Shown in pieces: positions 34,356 through 43,307 of a stretch of DNA of 46,808 nucleotides (position 1 is the stretch's first letter; every line of letters begins with the position of its first letter). Source of the DNA: JANQLU01 sp964434955 (GTDB lineage Bacteria; Planctomycetota; Planctomycetia; Pirellulales; Pirellulaceae); the NCBI GenBank assembly GCA_964434955.1, contig CAYSXI010000016.1:1-46808 (forward strand), given 5' to 3'. The translations under genes were made by a program, and so were the position numbers. The notes beneath the pieces were generated by a model. The model worked only from the letters and a program-made list of their open reading frames with translations. It was not told where the DNA came from and did not search any database.

Positions 34356-34403
34356 ATTTGCAAGCAGCCGAAAAGGAACAACAACGTCCGAGGTTTGTAA
34401 CCG

Positions 34404-35822
34404 TTATCCAAGACTCTTGAACGCCGCCAAAACCTTCTCTCGGCTTGCCGAATAGTCGATGACGAAAGAAGGGTAATCGGCGTTATGCTGCTTGATCGCC
34501 GCGGTAAGTTTTTTTGCATCATGGAGCGCGGCACTGGGGACGGGCTCCAACTCCGGACACATTTTTTTGATGAAACTTCCTTCCGGATCAAATCGTTTGC
34601 TCTGACTGAAAGGATTGAAAATTCGAAAATAGGGTACCGCGTCGGTTCCTGTTGATGCCGACCATTGCCACCCACCATTGTTTGCCGCGAGGTCTCCATC
34701 GATCAGGTTTTGCATGAAGTAGCGTTCTCCCCAACGCCAGTCAATCAGAAGGTTCTTGCTGAGAAACATTGCGGTGACCATGCGAAGTCGATTGTGCATC
34801 CAGCCGGTACGGTTGAGTTGCCGCATTCCAGCGTCCACCAAAGGAAAGCCGGTTCTTCCTTCTTTCCATGCGTCGAATAAACCCTGGTCGTGGCTCCAAT
34901 TGATTCCGTCCGTTGCAAGTTTGAACGGACGGTGCATGCAAACCCGAGGACAGTGAACCATCACCTGATGATAAAAGTCGCGCCAGCAGAGTTCCGAGAT
35001 CCAAACCGCGGCCCCGTTGTCGCCGCCAATCTTACCCCGGTTTGCGGTAATCGCTGCCGACAAACATTGCCGAGGCGATATCACGCCAGCTGCCAGGTAG
35101 GGCGACAAAAGGCTCGTCCCGTTTTCACTGGGAATGTCACGTGCTGTCCCGTACGCGGCAATGGCATTGGTGAAATTCTTGATGCGCTTCTGTGCCTCGG
35201 ATTCACCGGCCGGCCATAGGTCCTTTCGGTACGTGGACAAGTCGAAACCGGGAACACGATCGGGAACTTGCGAAGATTCCGTTCCCTCTGGACGTTTCTG
35301 TTTCCTCGGCCGAGGCAGCACCTCGATCAAACCGTTGACCACCGGCTCCCAGGATCGCCGATAGGGCGTAAAGACCGAATAGAAACCGCCTGTCTTTGTC
35401 TTTACCCGGTCGGCAGGCACCAGGATGCGATCGTCAAAGGCGTGAATCGCCAAGGATTTTTTCGCGGCGGCTTCTTCTACCGCTTGATCTCTTCGACGCT
35501 CGTTGACTTCGTATTCGGCATTGAAAAAAATGGCCGACGAATCTGTCTCGCTGGCAAACTTGACAAGCTGGCTTGGGATCTTGGAATAGTCGTCGCAACG
35601 GACAACTCGAAGTGGGATGCCCAGAGATTCAAGGTCTTCGGCGAGAAGGAGTAGATTTTCAATCCAGAAGGCGACTTTGCAAGCTGCTTCATCATGAGCT
35701 TGCCATTGCTTCGGTGTAATGAAATAAATTGCGAAGGTCGAACCGGGACGCTTCGAAGCATGGTGCAGGGCCATGTTGTCGCGTGTCCTCAAATCGCGAC
35801 GAAACCAAACAATTGTGTTCAT
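34404..35822 (-). CDS. phrB: Deoxyribodipyrimidine photolyase, class I CPD type
   Basis: 472 residues from ATG 35822. The N-terminal antenna domain starts IVWFRRDLRTRDNMAL. The FAD domain (about 200-470) has the family blocks SPYLAAGVISPRQCL, WRDFYHQVMV, FPLVDAGMRQL with the TGWMHNRLRM loop, and WRWGERYFMQNLIDGDLAANNGGWQWSASTG-type segments, then RIFNPFSQSKRFDPEG. The closely spaced WQWSASTGTDAVPYFRIFNP order is typical of bacterial CPD photolyases. It repairs cyclobutane pyrimidine dimers using blue or near-UV light. It is transcribed divergently from a second photolyase, 110 bases away, so the two probably share control. Confidence 0.95.
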   Translation of the reverse strand: MNTIVWFRRDLRTRDNMALHHASKRPGSTFAIYFITPKQWQAHDEAACKVAFWIENLLLLAEDLESLGIPLRVVRCDDYSKIPSQLVKFASETDSSAIFFNAEYEVNERRRDQAVEEAAAKKSLAIHAFDDRILVPADRVKTKTGGFYSVFTPYRRSWEPVVNGLIEVLPRPRKQKRPEGTESSQVPDRVPGFDLSTYRKDLWPAGESEAQKRIKNFTNAIAAYGTARDIPSENGTSLLSPYLAAGVISPRQCLSAAITANRGKIGGDNGAAVWISELCWRDFYHQVMVHCPRVCMHRPFKLATDGINWSHDQGLFDAWKEGRTGFPLVDAGMRQLNRTGWMHNRLRMVTAMFLSKNLLIDWRWGERYFMQNLIDGDLAANNGGWQWSASTGTDAVPYFRIFNPFSQSKRFDPEGSFIKKMCPELEPVPSAALHDAKKLTAAIKQHNADYPSFVIDYSASREKVLAAFKSLG

Positions 35823-35932
35823 AAATTCAATCGCAACCCGGATCTAAACCAAGATCGAAGTTAACCGGTTAAAAACGACCAGCATAACTCGGTTTTCCCT
35901 AGGGACTCATCGATTTAGGCCAGCGAATTCCC

Positions 35933-37438
35933 ATGGTAGATCTGCTCATTTTTCCCCACCAGCTGTTTGAATACCATCCGGGGTTTCAGCAATCGATCGA
36001 CCGGGTTTTGTTGATTGAAGACAGCCTCTTTTTTGGTGACTCCCGATATCCACTCCGCTTTCACCTACAGAAACTCTGGTTTCACCGCGCGACCATGAAG
36101 CGCTATGAGCGTTTGGTTCGTGAGCGGGGTTATGCGGTTGAATATCTGGAGTTTCAGCCGGGCCGGGACCTGGTCGACACCCTGGTTTCGTTTTACGAAA
36201 GCCAAGACCAGACCACCAGTTCCTTCGTCTACTGCGAGCCCGTCGATTTTGTCCTCGAAAAGCGACTCGAGCGATTGGAGTCCAAGCTCGATATCGAACC
36301 CGTGCGTTTGCCGACGCCTGGATTCATCAATCGGTCCGAAGAAAACGTCAAATATCGCGCCGGTCGGAAACGTTGGTTTATGGCCGATTTTTACAAATGG
36401 CAGCGCAAGCGTCTGGATATCTTGATGGAGGATGGGCAACCGGTTGGCGGCAAATGGAGCTTTGATGGAGACAATCGAAAGAAGGTGCCAAAGAACCGTT
36501 TGGATTCTGTTCCACAGTTGCCATCGATTGAGCGTGATTCGATCGATCACGAAGCCCGTGAATATGTTCAACGGCGATTTCCGGAGAACCCGGGGTCGCT
36601 TTCGAATTTGATTTATCCAACCTCGCACTTGGATTCGGATTCGTGGCTTGCGAAGTTTCTCGAAGAACGCTTTGCGCTTTTCGGAGACTACGAGGATGCA
36701 ATCGTCGCCAAAGAGTCTTTCCTTTGGCACAGTGTTCTAACGCCGATGCTGAATGTCGGGTTGGTGACGCCAAACCAAGTGCTGGATGCAACGCTTGAGT
36801 TTTCCCTACGAGCCGATGTGCCAATCAATGCGCTCGAGGGATTCATCCGACAAGTCATTGGTTGGCGCGAGTTCATGCGCGCGACCTACCAGGATCTTGG
36901 AGTGGCCATGCGGAATTCAAATCATTGGTCCCATTCGAGATCCATTCCGAGTTCGTTCTACGACGGCACGACCGGGATTGAGCCGGTCGATACGACGATC
37001 TCGCGCATCATCGAGACCGGCTATTGCCATCACATCGAACGTTTAATGGTTCTGGGCGGATTCATGTTTCTTTGTGAATTCCATCCCAAGCAAATCTATC
37101 AATGGTTCATGGAAATGTTCATCGATAGTTACGACTGGGTGATGGTTCCCAATGTTTTTGCGATGAGTCAGCATGCGGACGGGGGGCTAATCACGACCAA
37201 GCCCTACTTCTCAGGATCGGCCTACATCAAAAAAATGAGTCACTACTCGAAAGGTCCCTGGTGCGAAATCTGGGATGGGCTCTATTGGCGATGGATCGAC
37301 AAGAATCTTGAAAGTCTTTCACACAACCCACGCTGGGCAATGATGTGTCGGATGGCCGAAAAGATGGACCCGGAGAAAATGGCCAAGCATAAGAAGGTTG
37401 CCAGCGCGTTTCTCAAGCGCGTTTCTCAAGACACTTGA
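35933..37438 (+). CDS. COG3046-type cryptochrome/photolyase lacking most Fe-S cysteines
   Basis: 501 residues from ATG 35933. The order is an N-terminal alpha/beta domain (LLIFPHQLFEYHP), a long linker, and a C-terminal FAD domain with ALEGFIRQVIGWREFMRA, then YCHHIERLMVLGGFMFLCEFHP, DWVMVPNVFAMSQHADGG, and SGSAYIKKMSHY. This is the architecture of prokaryotic (6-4) photolyases and CryB. Canonical members have four [4Fe-4S] cysteines. Here Cys381 in MFLCEFHP may match the first, but the YCxxC motif reads YSKGPWC (Cys444) and the following ACP loop is absent, so the cluster is probably lost. A cluster-less clade may exist. Repair or light sensing are both possible roles. Confidence 0.9.
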   Translation: MVDLLIFPHQLFEYHPGFQQSIDRVLLIEDSLFFGDSRYPLRFHLQKLWFHRATMKRYERLVRERGYAVEYLEFQPGRDLVDTLVSFYESQDQTTSSFVYCEPVDFVLEKRLERLESKLDIEPVRLPTPGFINRSEENVKYRAGRKRWFMADFYKWQRKRLDILMEDGQPVGGKWSFDGDNRKKVPKNRLDSVPQLPSIERDSIDHEAREYVQRRFPENPGSLSNLIYPTSHLDSDSWLAKFLEERFALFGDYEDAIVAKESFLWHSVLTPMLNVGLVTPNQVLDATLEFSLRADVPINALEGFIRQVIGWREFMRATYQDLGVAMRNSNHWSHSRSIPSSFYDGTTGIEPVDTTISRIIETGYCHHIERLMVLGGFMFLCEFHPKQIYQWFMEMFIDSYDWVMVPNVFAMSQHADGGLITTKPYFSGSAYIKKMSHYSKGPWCEIWDGLYWRWIDKNLESLSHNPRWAMMCRMAEKMDPEKMAKHKKVASAFLKRVSQDT

Positions 37439-37458
37439 TTAATGGGAATTCAACGCAT

Positions 37459-38217
37459 TTACCCAAGGGTCAATTCCACCGGACAATGATCCGAACCGGT
37501 GATTTCCTGCCGGATCCCGGCATGTTTTACGCTGGACCAGAATTTTTTGGCTACAAAAAAATAATCCAGTCGCCAGCCAATGTTCCGTTCGCGCGCGTTG
37601 CTTCGAACCGTCCACCAGCTGTATTGTTCGGGCCTTTCATCGAACTCACGAAACGAGTCAATGAATCCTGAATCGATCATGCGATCAATGGCTCCTCGTT
37701 CTTCATCCGTGAAACCCGCATTTCGCCGATTGGCTTTTGGGTTCGCCAGGTCGATCTCCTTGTGCGCGACATTCAGGTCGCCACAGAAGATGACAGGCTT
37801 TTTTCGGTTTCGCTTTTTGACAAAATCAAGAAACGCGAGATCCCATTCCTGACGATAGTCCAATCGTGTTAATCCCCGCTTTGAATTCGGCGTGTAAACC
37901 GTAACGACCTGGAAGTCGTCAAAGCTTGCAGTGACGATTCGTCCCTCTTTGTCGTGTTCGGCGGCATTCATTCCCAGTTCAACGGATTTGGGTTTTTGTT
38001 TGGACCAAATCGTTGTCCCGCTATATCCTTTTTTCTCGGCGCAATTCCAGGTGTGGTGGTAACCCATTTCATCGACCCACCCCAAATCGACTTGTTCCGG
38101 CTCGGCCTTGGTTTCCTGCAAACAGAGTATGTCCGGGTTTTCGGCTTCAATGAATTCGCGAAAGCCCTTCCGGCATGCTGCTCGAATTCCATTGACATTC
38201 CAGGAGATCATTTTCAT
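37459..38217 (-). CDS. xthA: Exodeoxyribonuclease III
   Basis: 252 residues from ATG 38217; a TTG further upstream would add five. All catalytic features of the endonuclease/exonuclease/phosphatase fold are in place: Asn7 in WNVNG, Glu35 in CLQETK, Tyr109 in TVYTPN, Asp147 and Asn149 in GDLNVAH, Asp218 in RLDYFF, and Asp243-His244 in GSDHCP. The enzyme cuts at abasic sites and trims 3' ends in base excision repair. It begins 18 bases after the bestrophin gene, so they are likely cotranscribed. It converges on the second photolyase gene with 20 bases between. Confidence 0.95.
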   Translation of the reverse strand: MKMISWNVNGIRAACRKGFREFIEAENPDILCLQETKAEPEQVDLGWVDEMGYHHTWNCAEKKGYSGTTIWSKQKPKSVELGMNAAEHDKEGRIVTASFDDFQVVTVYTPNSKRGLTRLDYRQEWDLAFLDFVKKRNRKKPVIFCGDLNVAHKEIDLANPKANRRNAGFTDEERGAIDRMIDSGFIDSFREFDERPEQYSWWTVRSNARERNIGWRLDYFFVAKKFWSSVKHAGIRQEITGSDHCPVELTLG

Positions 38218-38235
38218 TGGGGGCACCCACAAAAG

Positions 38236-39249
38236 TTACATCAAGATGTCGTCGACCGGTTTGAGAGGTTCGGGAACGTCTTTCTCGCCAAGCATTTCCC
38301 GCAGGTCGATTTCAATGGTCCGGCACAAAGCCGTCATGGGAACGTCATTGATAAAGTTCTCAAACGGATCTTCACTTGAATCACCGACGGTCTCCATGGT
38401 CAAGAAAATCCAGGAAACCAGCAACGATAATGGGACGGTTAACCAAATCATCCAACCGTGTTGAGCAAGTTCGCCAACGATTCCAAACGGAAGAAGCGTA
38501 ACAAAAATCCAGGTAAAGACGGCGCTGAAATAGGCGTATTGTCGCGGGAAGGGAGTGTTCTTGATCCGTTCGCACTTGCCTTGCAACGAGTACATCTCGG
38601 TAATCAATTCCATCATGGCCATATGACGAAAGTCTTCGGACAGATTCAACTCCTCGACGACCTTGCGAAGCTTCTCACCTTGGTTTCTGAGAATCTGCGT
38701 GGCTGAATTCGTTCGGCTGCAAATCACAAACAGCTCTTCTTCCGGGAGTAGCTCGCAAAGCTGTTTCTTGAGCGCCTCAATATCGGTTTGCTGCATGAAT
38801 TTCTTCTGTGCGCCACGCGGTCGATAGGCAAATGGCGTTTTTCGACGTAGCTGAAACCTCAAGGAATTGATCCAGGCGAGATGCCGATAGATGAGGTCCC
38901 TTTGCACCTCCCGGACGGTAGATTCGTCAACTGGCGCATCCGAGTAATGGGCCGAAACGAAGCTGAGAACCTGGTTGCCCCAGCTACGACTGACGTTGAC
39001 GATCCCACCCCAAATTTTCCGCGCTTCCCAATTGCGGTCGTAGCTTTGGTTGTTTTTGAACCCGACATACAAAGCGACGGCAACACCAATCGTACCCAGA
39101 GGCGCAATCGGTAAACTGCAATTGATGCCCTGGTCCTGCAGGACGAGATAGATCGTGGTGACGATCGCAGCCCAACTCGCAAAGACCAGGACTTTTTTCC
39201 AGGCGAATCGGAGAATGACACCCCAACGGATGTTGCGTCTTGTGTACAT
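38236..39249 (-). CDS. Bestrophin-family channel protein
   Basis: 337 residues from ATG 39249; a TTG at 39285 is a weaker alternative. Helices at about 25-50 and 50-70 precede the family signature FKNNQSYDRNWEARKIWGGIVNVSR (about 78-100), shared by bacterial bestrophins (UPF0187). Two more membrane helices lie around 225-265 (YFSAVFTWIFVTLLPFGIVG and MIWLTVPLSLLVSWIFL). DPFENFINDVPM near the C-terminus is also typical. Bacterial bestrophins form pentameric ion channels in the inner membrane. The reason for its pairing with exonuclease III is not evident. Confidence 0.9.
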   Translation of the reverse strand: MYTRRNIRWGVILRFAWKKVLVFASWAAIVTTIYLVLQDQGINCSLPIAPLGTIGVAVALYVGFKNNQSYDRNWEARKIWGGIVNVSRSWGNQVLSFVSAHYSDAPVDESTVREVQRDLIYRHLAWINSLRFQLRRKTPFAYRPRGAQKKFMQQTDIEALKKQLCELLPEEELFVICSRTNSATQILRNQGEKLRKVVEELNLSEDFRHMAMMELITEMYSLQGKCERIKNTPFPRQYAYFSAVFTWIFVTLLPFGIVGELAQHGWMIWLTVPLSLLVSWIFLTMETVGDSSEDPFENFINDVPMTALCRTIEIDLREMLGEKDVPEPLKPVDDILM

Positions 39250-39322
39250 GAAAATTGCCCGCAAGTGGAAACGAACGATGATCAATTGTTGTTCCGCTGC
39301 GGTTCATCATCAATCGGGGATC

Positions 39323-39355
39323 AAAAAAGGCCGAATCGATGTCCGATTCGGCCTT
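39323..39355 (-). terminator. Rho-independent terminator of the flavodoxin-family gene
   Basis: Arms 39327-39338 and 39344-39355 form a perfect 12-bp stem with a 5-base loop. On the minus strand it is followed by TTTTTT (39328-39323). It lies about 110 bases past the flavodoxin-family stop and before the bestrophin gene, so it separates those units. Confidence 0.85.
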
Positions 39356-39463
39356 GGCTCTCGCCCAAATTGCTTGCAACCGTTTTAATTTCGTTGGGGC
39401 ATGTTTGAAATCGTGTCCCGCTGTTTTCGTCTACCTTGGTTTAATGGAGGATGACGATTGCGA

Positions 39464-40210
39464 CTATCGATACTCGGGGTTCACAAAATCGCTTCGACAA
39501 CCGGCGTCCCAAGCGGCTCGCTGGTTTCCATGAGCTGGGATTCCGCCCGCATCTTTGATCATTCGGGCAAGGTGCATCAGGTTCCAGGTCATAAAAGTCG
39601 TGTTTCGATTGGTAAAGTCATTTTCAGGACCGCCCGATCCTGGATCGAGGTACGAAGGGCCCGGTCCGGCTTCACCCAACCATGCGGCATCCGCTTGAGG
39701 AGGAATCACGTATCCCAGATGCTGAAGTGAATACAGCAAGTTCATCGCACAATGTTTGGCGCCATCCTCGTTGCCGGTAATCAGGCAACCTCCAACCCGG
39801 CCGTAGTAGGCATACTGGCCATGTTCATTGAGGTGTCCACTGGAAGAGTAAAGTCGCTCAATTACCTTGGTCGCGACGGACGTTTTTTCGCCGAGCCAAA
39901 TCGAGGTGCCTATCACGAGAATGTCGGCCGCCATAACTCGCTGTTCGATTTCCGGCCATTGATCTTGGTCCCAGCCATGCTCGGTCATGTCAGGCCAGAC
40001 CCCGTAGGCGATTTCAAAATCGACCGGTCGCAACTCATCAACCGCGACCCCGTTTTTTTCCATGATCGCTTTCGAGATGTCGATCAAACCCTGGGTATGT
40101 GATTGCTCGGGGGATTTTTTTAATGTGCAATTGAGAAAGATCGCTTTCAGGTCCGAAAAATCCCAGCGGTTATCTGAACATAGTTTTTCTTGTTTCTCGT
40201 TTAATCCCAT
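39464..40210 (-). CDS. Flavodoxin-family FMN-binding oxidoreductase
   Basis: 248 residues from ATG 40210 with GGAGATGTGG just upstream. The N-terminal loop after strand 1 (LNCTLKKSPEQSHTQGL) fits the phosphate-binding loop of NADPH-dependent FMN reductases, and ADILVIGTSIWLGEKTSVATKVIERL is the family core strand and flavin-binding turn. YYGRVGGCLITGNEDGAKHCAMNLLYSLQHLGYVIPP continues it. It probably transfers electrons from NAD(P)H to a quinone, dye or protein acceptor. The gene is divergent from the ergothioneine operon, with a 435-base spacer, and ends at a strong terminator. Confidence 0.9.
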   Translation of the reverse strand: MGLNEKQEKLCSDNRWDFSDLKAIFLNCTLKKSPEQSHTQGLIDISKAIMEKNGVAVDELRPVDFEIAYGVWPDMTEHGWDQDQWPEIEQRVMAADILVIGTSIWLGEKTSVATKVIERLYSSSGHLNEHGQYAYYGRVGGCLITGNEDGAKHCAMNLLYSLQHLGYVIPPQADAAWLGEAGPGPSYLDPGSGGPENDFTNRNTTFMTWNLMHLARMIKDAGGIPAHGNQRAAWDAGCRSDFVNPEYR

Positions 40211-40645
40211 TCCACATCTCCAATTACCCACGACTAAAGAATTCGTCAATTAGAACAGGTGACAGACGTTTGTTGTTTTCCTTACAGCGGTTTCAGGAAA
40301 ACGAGAACGGTATGACCGTCCATGGAATTTTGCAGTCATGCGAGAATCTGTTAGAATCAGCTTCTGCCATAATTTCACAAGAACAAACTACAACTTACAG
40401 CTCAAACTACAATTGTGTGGCTTTTTCCGGGCAGCGACTTTCTTTGAAACTGCGACAGCTTGTCGTTTCGCAACCGTTCCAGGTAACGAAGTGATCAATG
40501 CGACCTGGCACGGTCATGAACGGTGGTTCCGTTTTGGTATCGATTTCCGAATTTCAAATTTATTGCCCGTTTTTATGTGTAATGAATCGAACGAAGTTCT
40601 GTCTTCCGGCTCAAACGGCAAGAGCAAACCGGGAAGAAAAAAAGG
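40211..40645. other. Divergent spacer upstream of the ergothioneine operon
   Basis: No credible gene lies in these 435 bases. A possible rightward promoter is TTGCAG (40330-40335), 16 bases, TAGAAT (40352-40357), which would give egtD a leader of about 280 bases. A/C-rich stretches near 40380 and a GGTAACGAAG motif near 40480 recall the spacer at 24.2 kb. Short open frames here lack ribosome sites and family features. Confidence 0.3.
40330..40357 (+). promoter_or_regulatory. Possible egtD promoter
   Basis: TTGCAG and TAGAAT are 16 bases apart on the plus strand. The -10 box matches the general bacterial consensus in five of six bases, the -35 in three. Planctomycete promoter rules are poorly known, so this is a weak call. 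Confidence 0.3.
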
Positions 40646-41641
40646 ATGAATTCGCCAAATTTTGATTCATGTGTTTCTGACTCCAGCGATTCGGTTTCGG
40701 AAGATTTTTTGCGGGACGTGATCGACGGACTGTCCAAAGAGAAAAAAACGCTGTCTTGCAAGTATTTCTATGACGAACGAGGTTCCGGCCTGTTTGACGA
40801 AATATGCGAGTTGGACGAGTACTATGTGACACGGACCGAGATTGGCATCATGCGCGATCATGCGGCTGCCATGGCGGATCGAATCGGTCCGAATGCAACC
40901 GTGATTGAATTGGGGAGTGGAAGCAGCATCAAAACGACTTGGCTGCTTGAGCGTTTGATCGATCCGGCTGCCTATTACCCGGTCGATATTTCGACTGAGC
41001 ATTTGAATCGGTCCGCAGCCAGACTTGCGGAGCAGTTTCCCGATATTCGAGTTCAGGCAATTAGCGCAGATTTCACGGAGCCGATATCGATACCTGAGGA
41101 AAACGAGAATTCAGGAAAACGTGTCGTCTATTTTCCAGGTTCCACCATAGGAAACTTCGAGCCGGATGCGGCAAGGCAACTGTTGGAACAGCTTTCAGAT
41201 TTGGCCGGGGAATCGGGCGGACTACTCATCGGTATCGATTTGCAAAAGGATCCATCCATCATTGAGGCCGCCTACAACGATTCGAAAGGAACCACGGGAC
41301 AGTTCAACCTGAATATCCTGGAACGGATGAAACGCGAATTGAACGCCAATGTTCAAACCGAACAGTTTGTTCACCGCGCGACCTACAACTCAGAGTTGGG
41401 TCGTGTCGAGCTGGACTTGGTCAGTTCGTGCTCGCAGGCGATTGAGATCGCCGGACATCGGTTTGAATTTGAATCCGGCGAAGCGATTCGAACCGAACAC
41501 TCTCACAAGTACGCAATTGACGGCTTCGCTCAATTGGCCGCTTCGGTTCAGTTCGAGCTGGATTCGGCCTGGACGGATTCAAACAACTATTTTGCGATCT
41601 TGTACTTTCAAGCCAGGCACCAATCGAACAACGGAAATTAG
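40646..41641 (+). CDS. egtD: L-histidine N-alpha-methyltransferase (ergothioneine synthesis)
   Basis: 331 residues from ATG 40646, close after GGGAAG. The SAM-binding strand is VIELGSGSSIKT (86-97). Family blocks are KYFYDERGSGLFDEICELDEYY (39-60, with the histidine-binding Tyr42), FPGSTIGNF with Asn170, and IRTEHSHKY with Glu284 and Ser286 that hold the substrate imidazole. EgtD trimethylates the amino group of histidine to hercynine, the first committed step. Downstream are a DUF427 gene (5-base gap) and egtB (6-base gap), a short operon. Confidence 0.95.
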   Translation: MNSPNFDSCVSDSSDSVSEDFLRDVIDGLSKEKKTLSCKYFYDERGSGLFDEICELDEYYVTRTEIGIMRDHAAAMADRIGPNATVIELGSGSSIKTTWLLERLIDPAAYYPVDISTEHLNRSAARLAEQFPDIRVQAISADFTEPISIPEENENSGKRVVYFPGSTIGNFEPDAARQLLEQLSDLAGESGGLLIGIDLQKDPSIIEAAYNDSKGTTGQFNLNILERMKRELNANVQTEQFVHRATYNSELGRVELDLVSSCSQAIEIAGHRFEFESGEAIRTEHSHKYAIDGFAQLAASVQFELDSAWTDSNNYFAILYFQARHQSNNGN

Positions 41642-41646
41642 TCGTT

Positions 41647-41931
41647 ATGCCGAAAGCAATTTGGAACGGTCAAATTATCGCCGAGAGTGATCAGACAGAA
41701 ATCGTCGATGGGAATCATTACTTTCCCGCGGAAAAAATCCACTCCGAGTATTTCAAGAACAGTGCGGCGGAAACGGTTTGCGGCTGGAAGGGCACGGCAA
41801 ATTATTACGACGTCGTTGTCGATGGAAAAGTGAATGAGCAGGCGGCTTGGTATTATTCGGAACCTAAGGAAGCAGCTGCAAATATCAAGGGAATGGTCGC
41901 GTTCTGGAAAGGTGTCGAAGTTCAGGGTTAG
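41647..41931 (+). CDS. DUF427 family protein
   Basis: 94 residues. The sequence from MPKAIWNGQIIAESD through VDGNHYFP, then VCGWKGTANYYDVVVDGK and AWYYSEPKEAA, is a typical DUF427 domain. The fold is small and mostly beta. Its reaction is not known to me. Here it lies between egtD and egtB, with gaps of 5 and 6 bases, so it is translated with them and probably acts in or beside ergothioneine metabolism. No clear ribosome site precedes it, consistent with coupling. Confidence 0.92.
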   Translation: MPKAIWNGQIIAESDQTEIVDGNHYFPAEKIHSEYFKNSAAETVCGWKGTANYYDVVVDGKVNEQAAWYYSEPKEAAANIKGMVAFWKGVEVQG

Positions 41932-41937
41932 CTCGCG

Positions 41938-43227
<1,290 letters not shown>

Positions 43228-43307
43228 GCGGAAATTTGTTGGGCGAATTGCGTTGAGTTATATTGTTGAGATCGATTTTTCGTCTTCTCAACCTGAAGCT
43301 GTGTAAC

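Noticed and set aside
40270..40494. Small plus-strand open frame in the spacer before egtD
   Set aside because: No ribosome site, no recognisable composition or signal, and a plausible promoter lies inside it.
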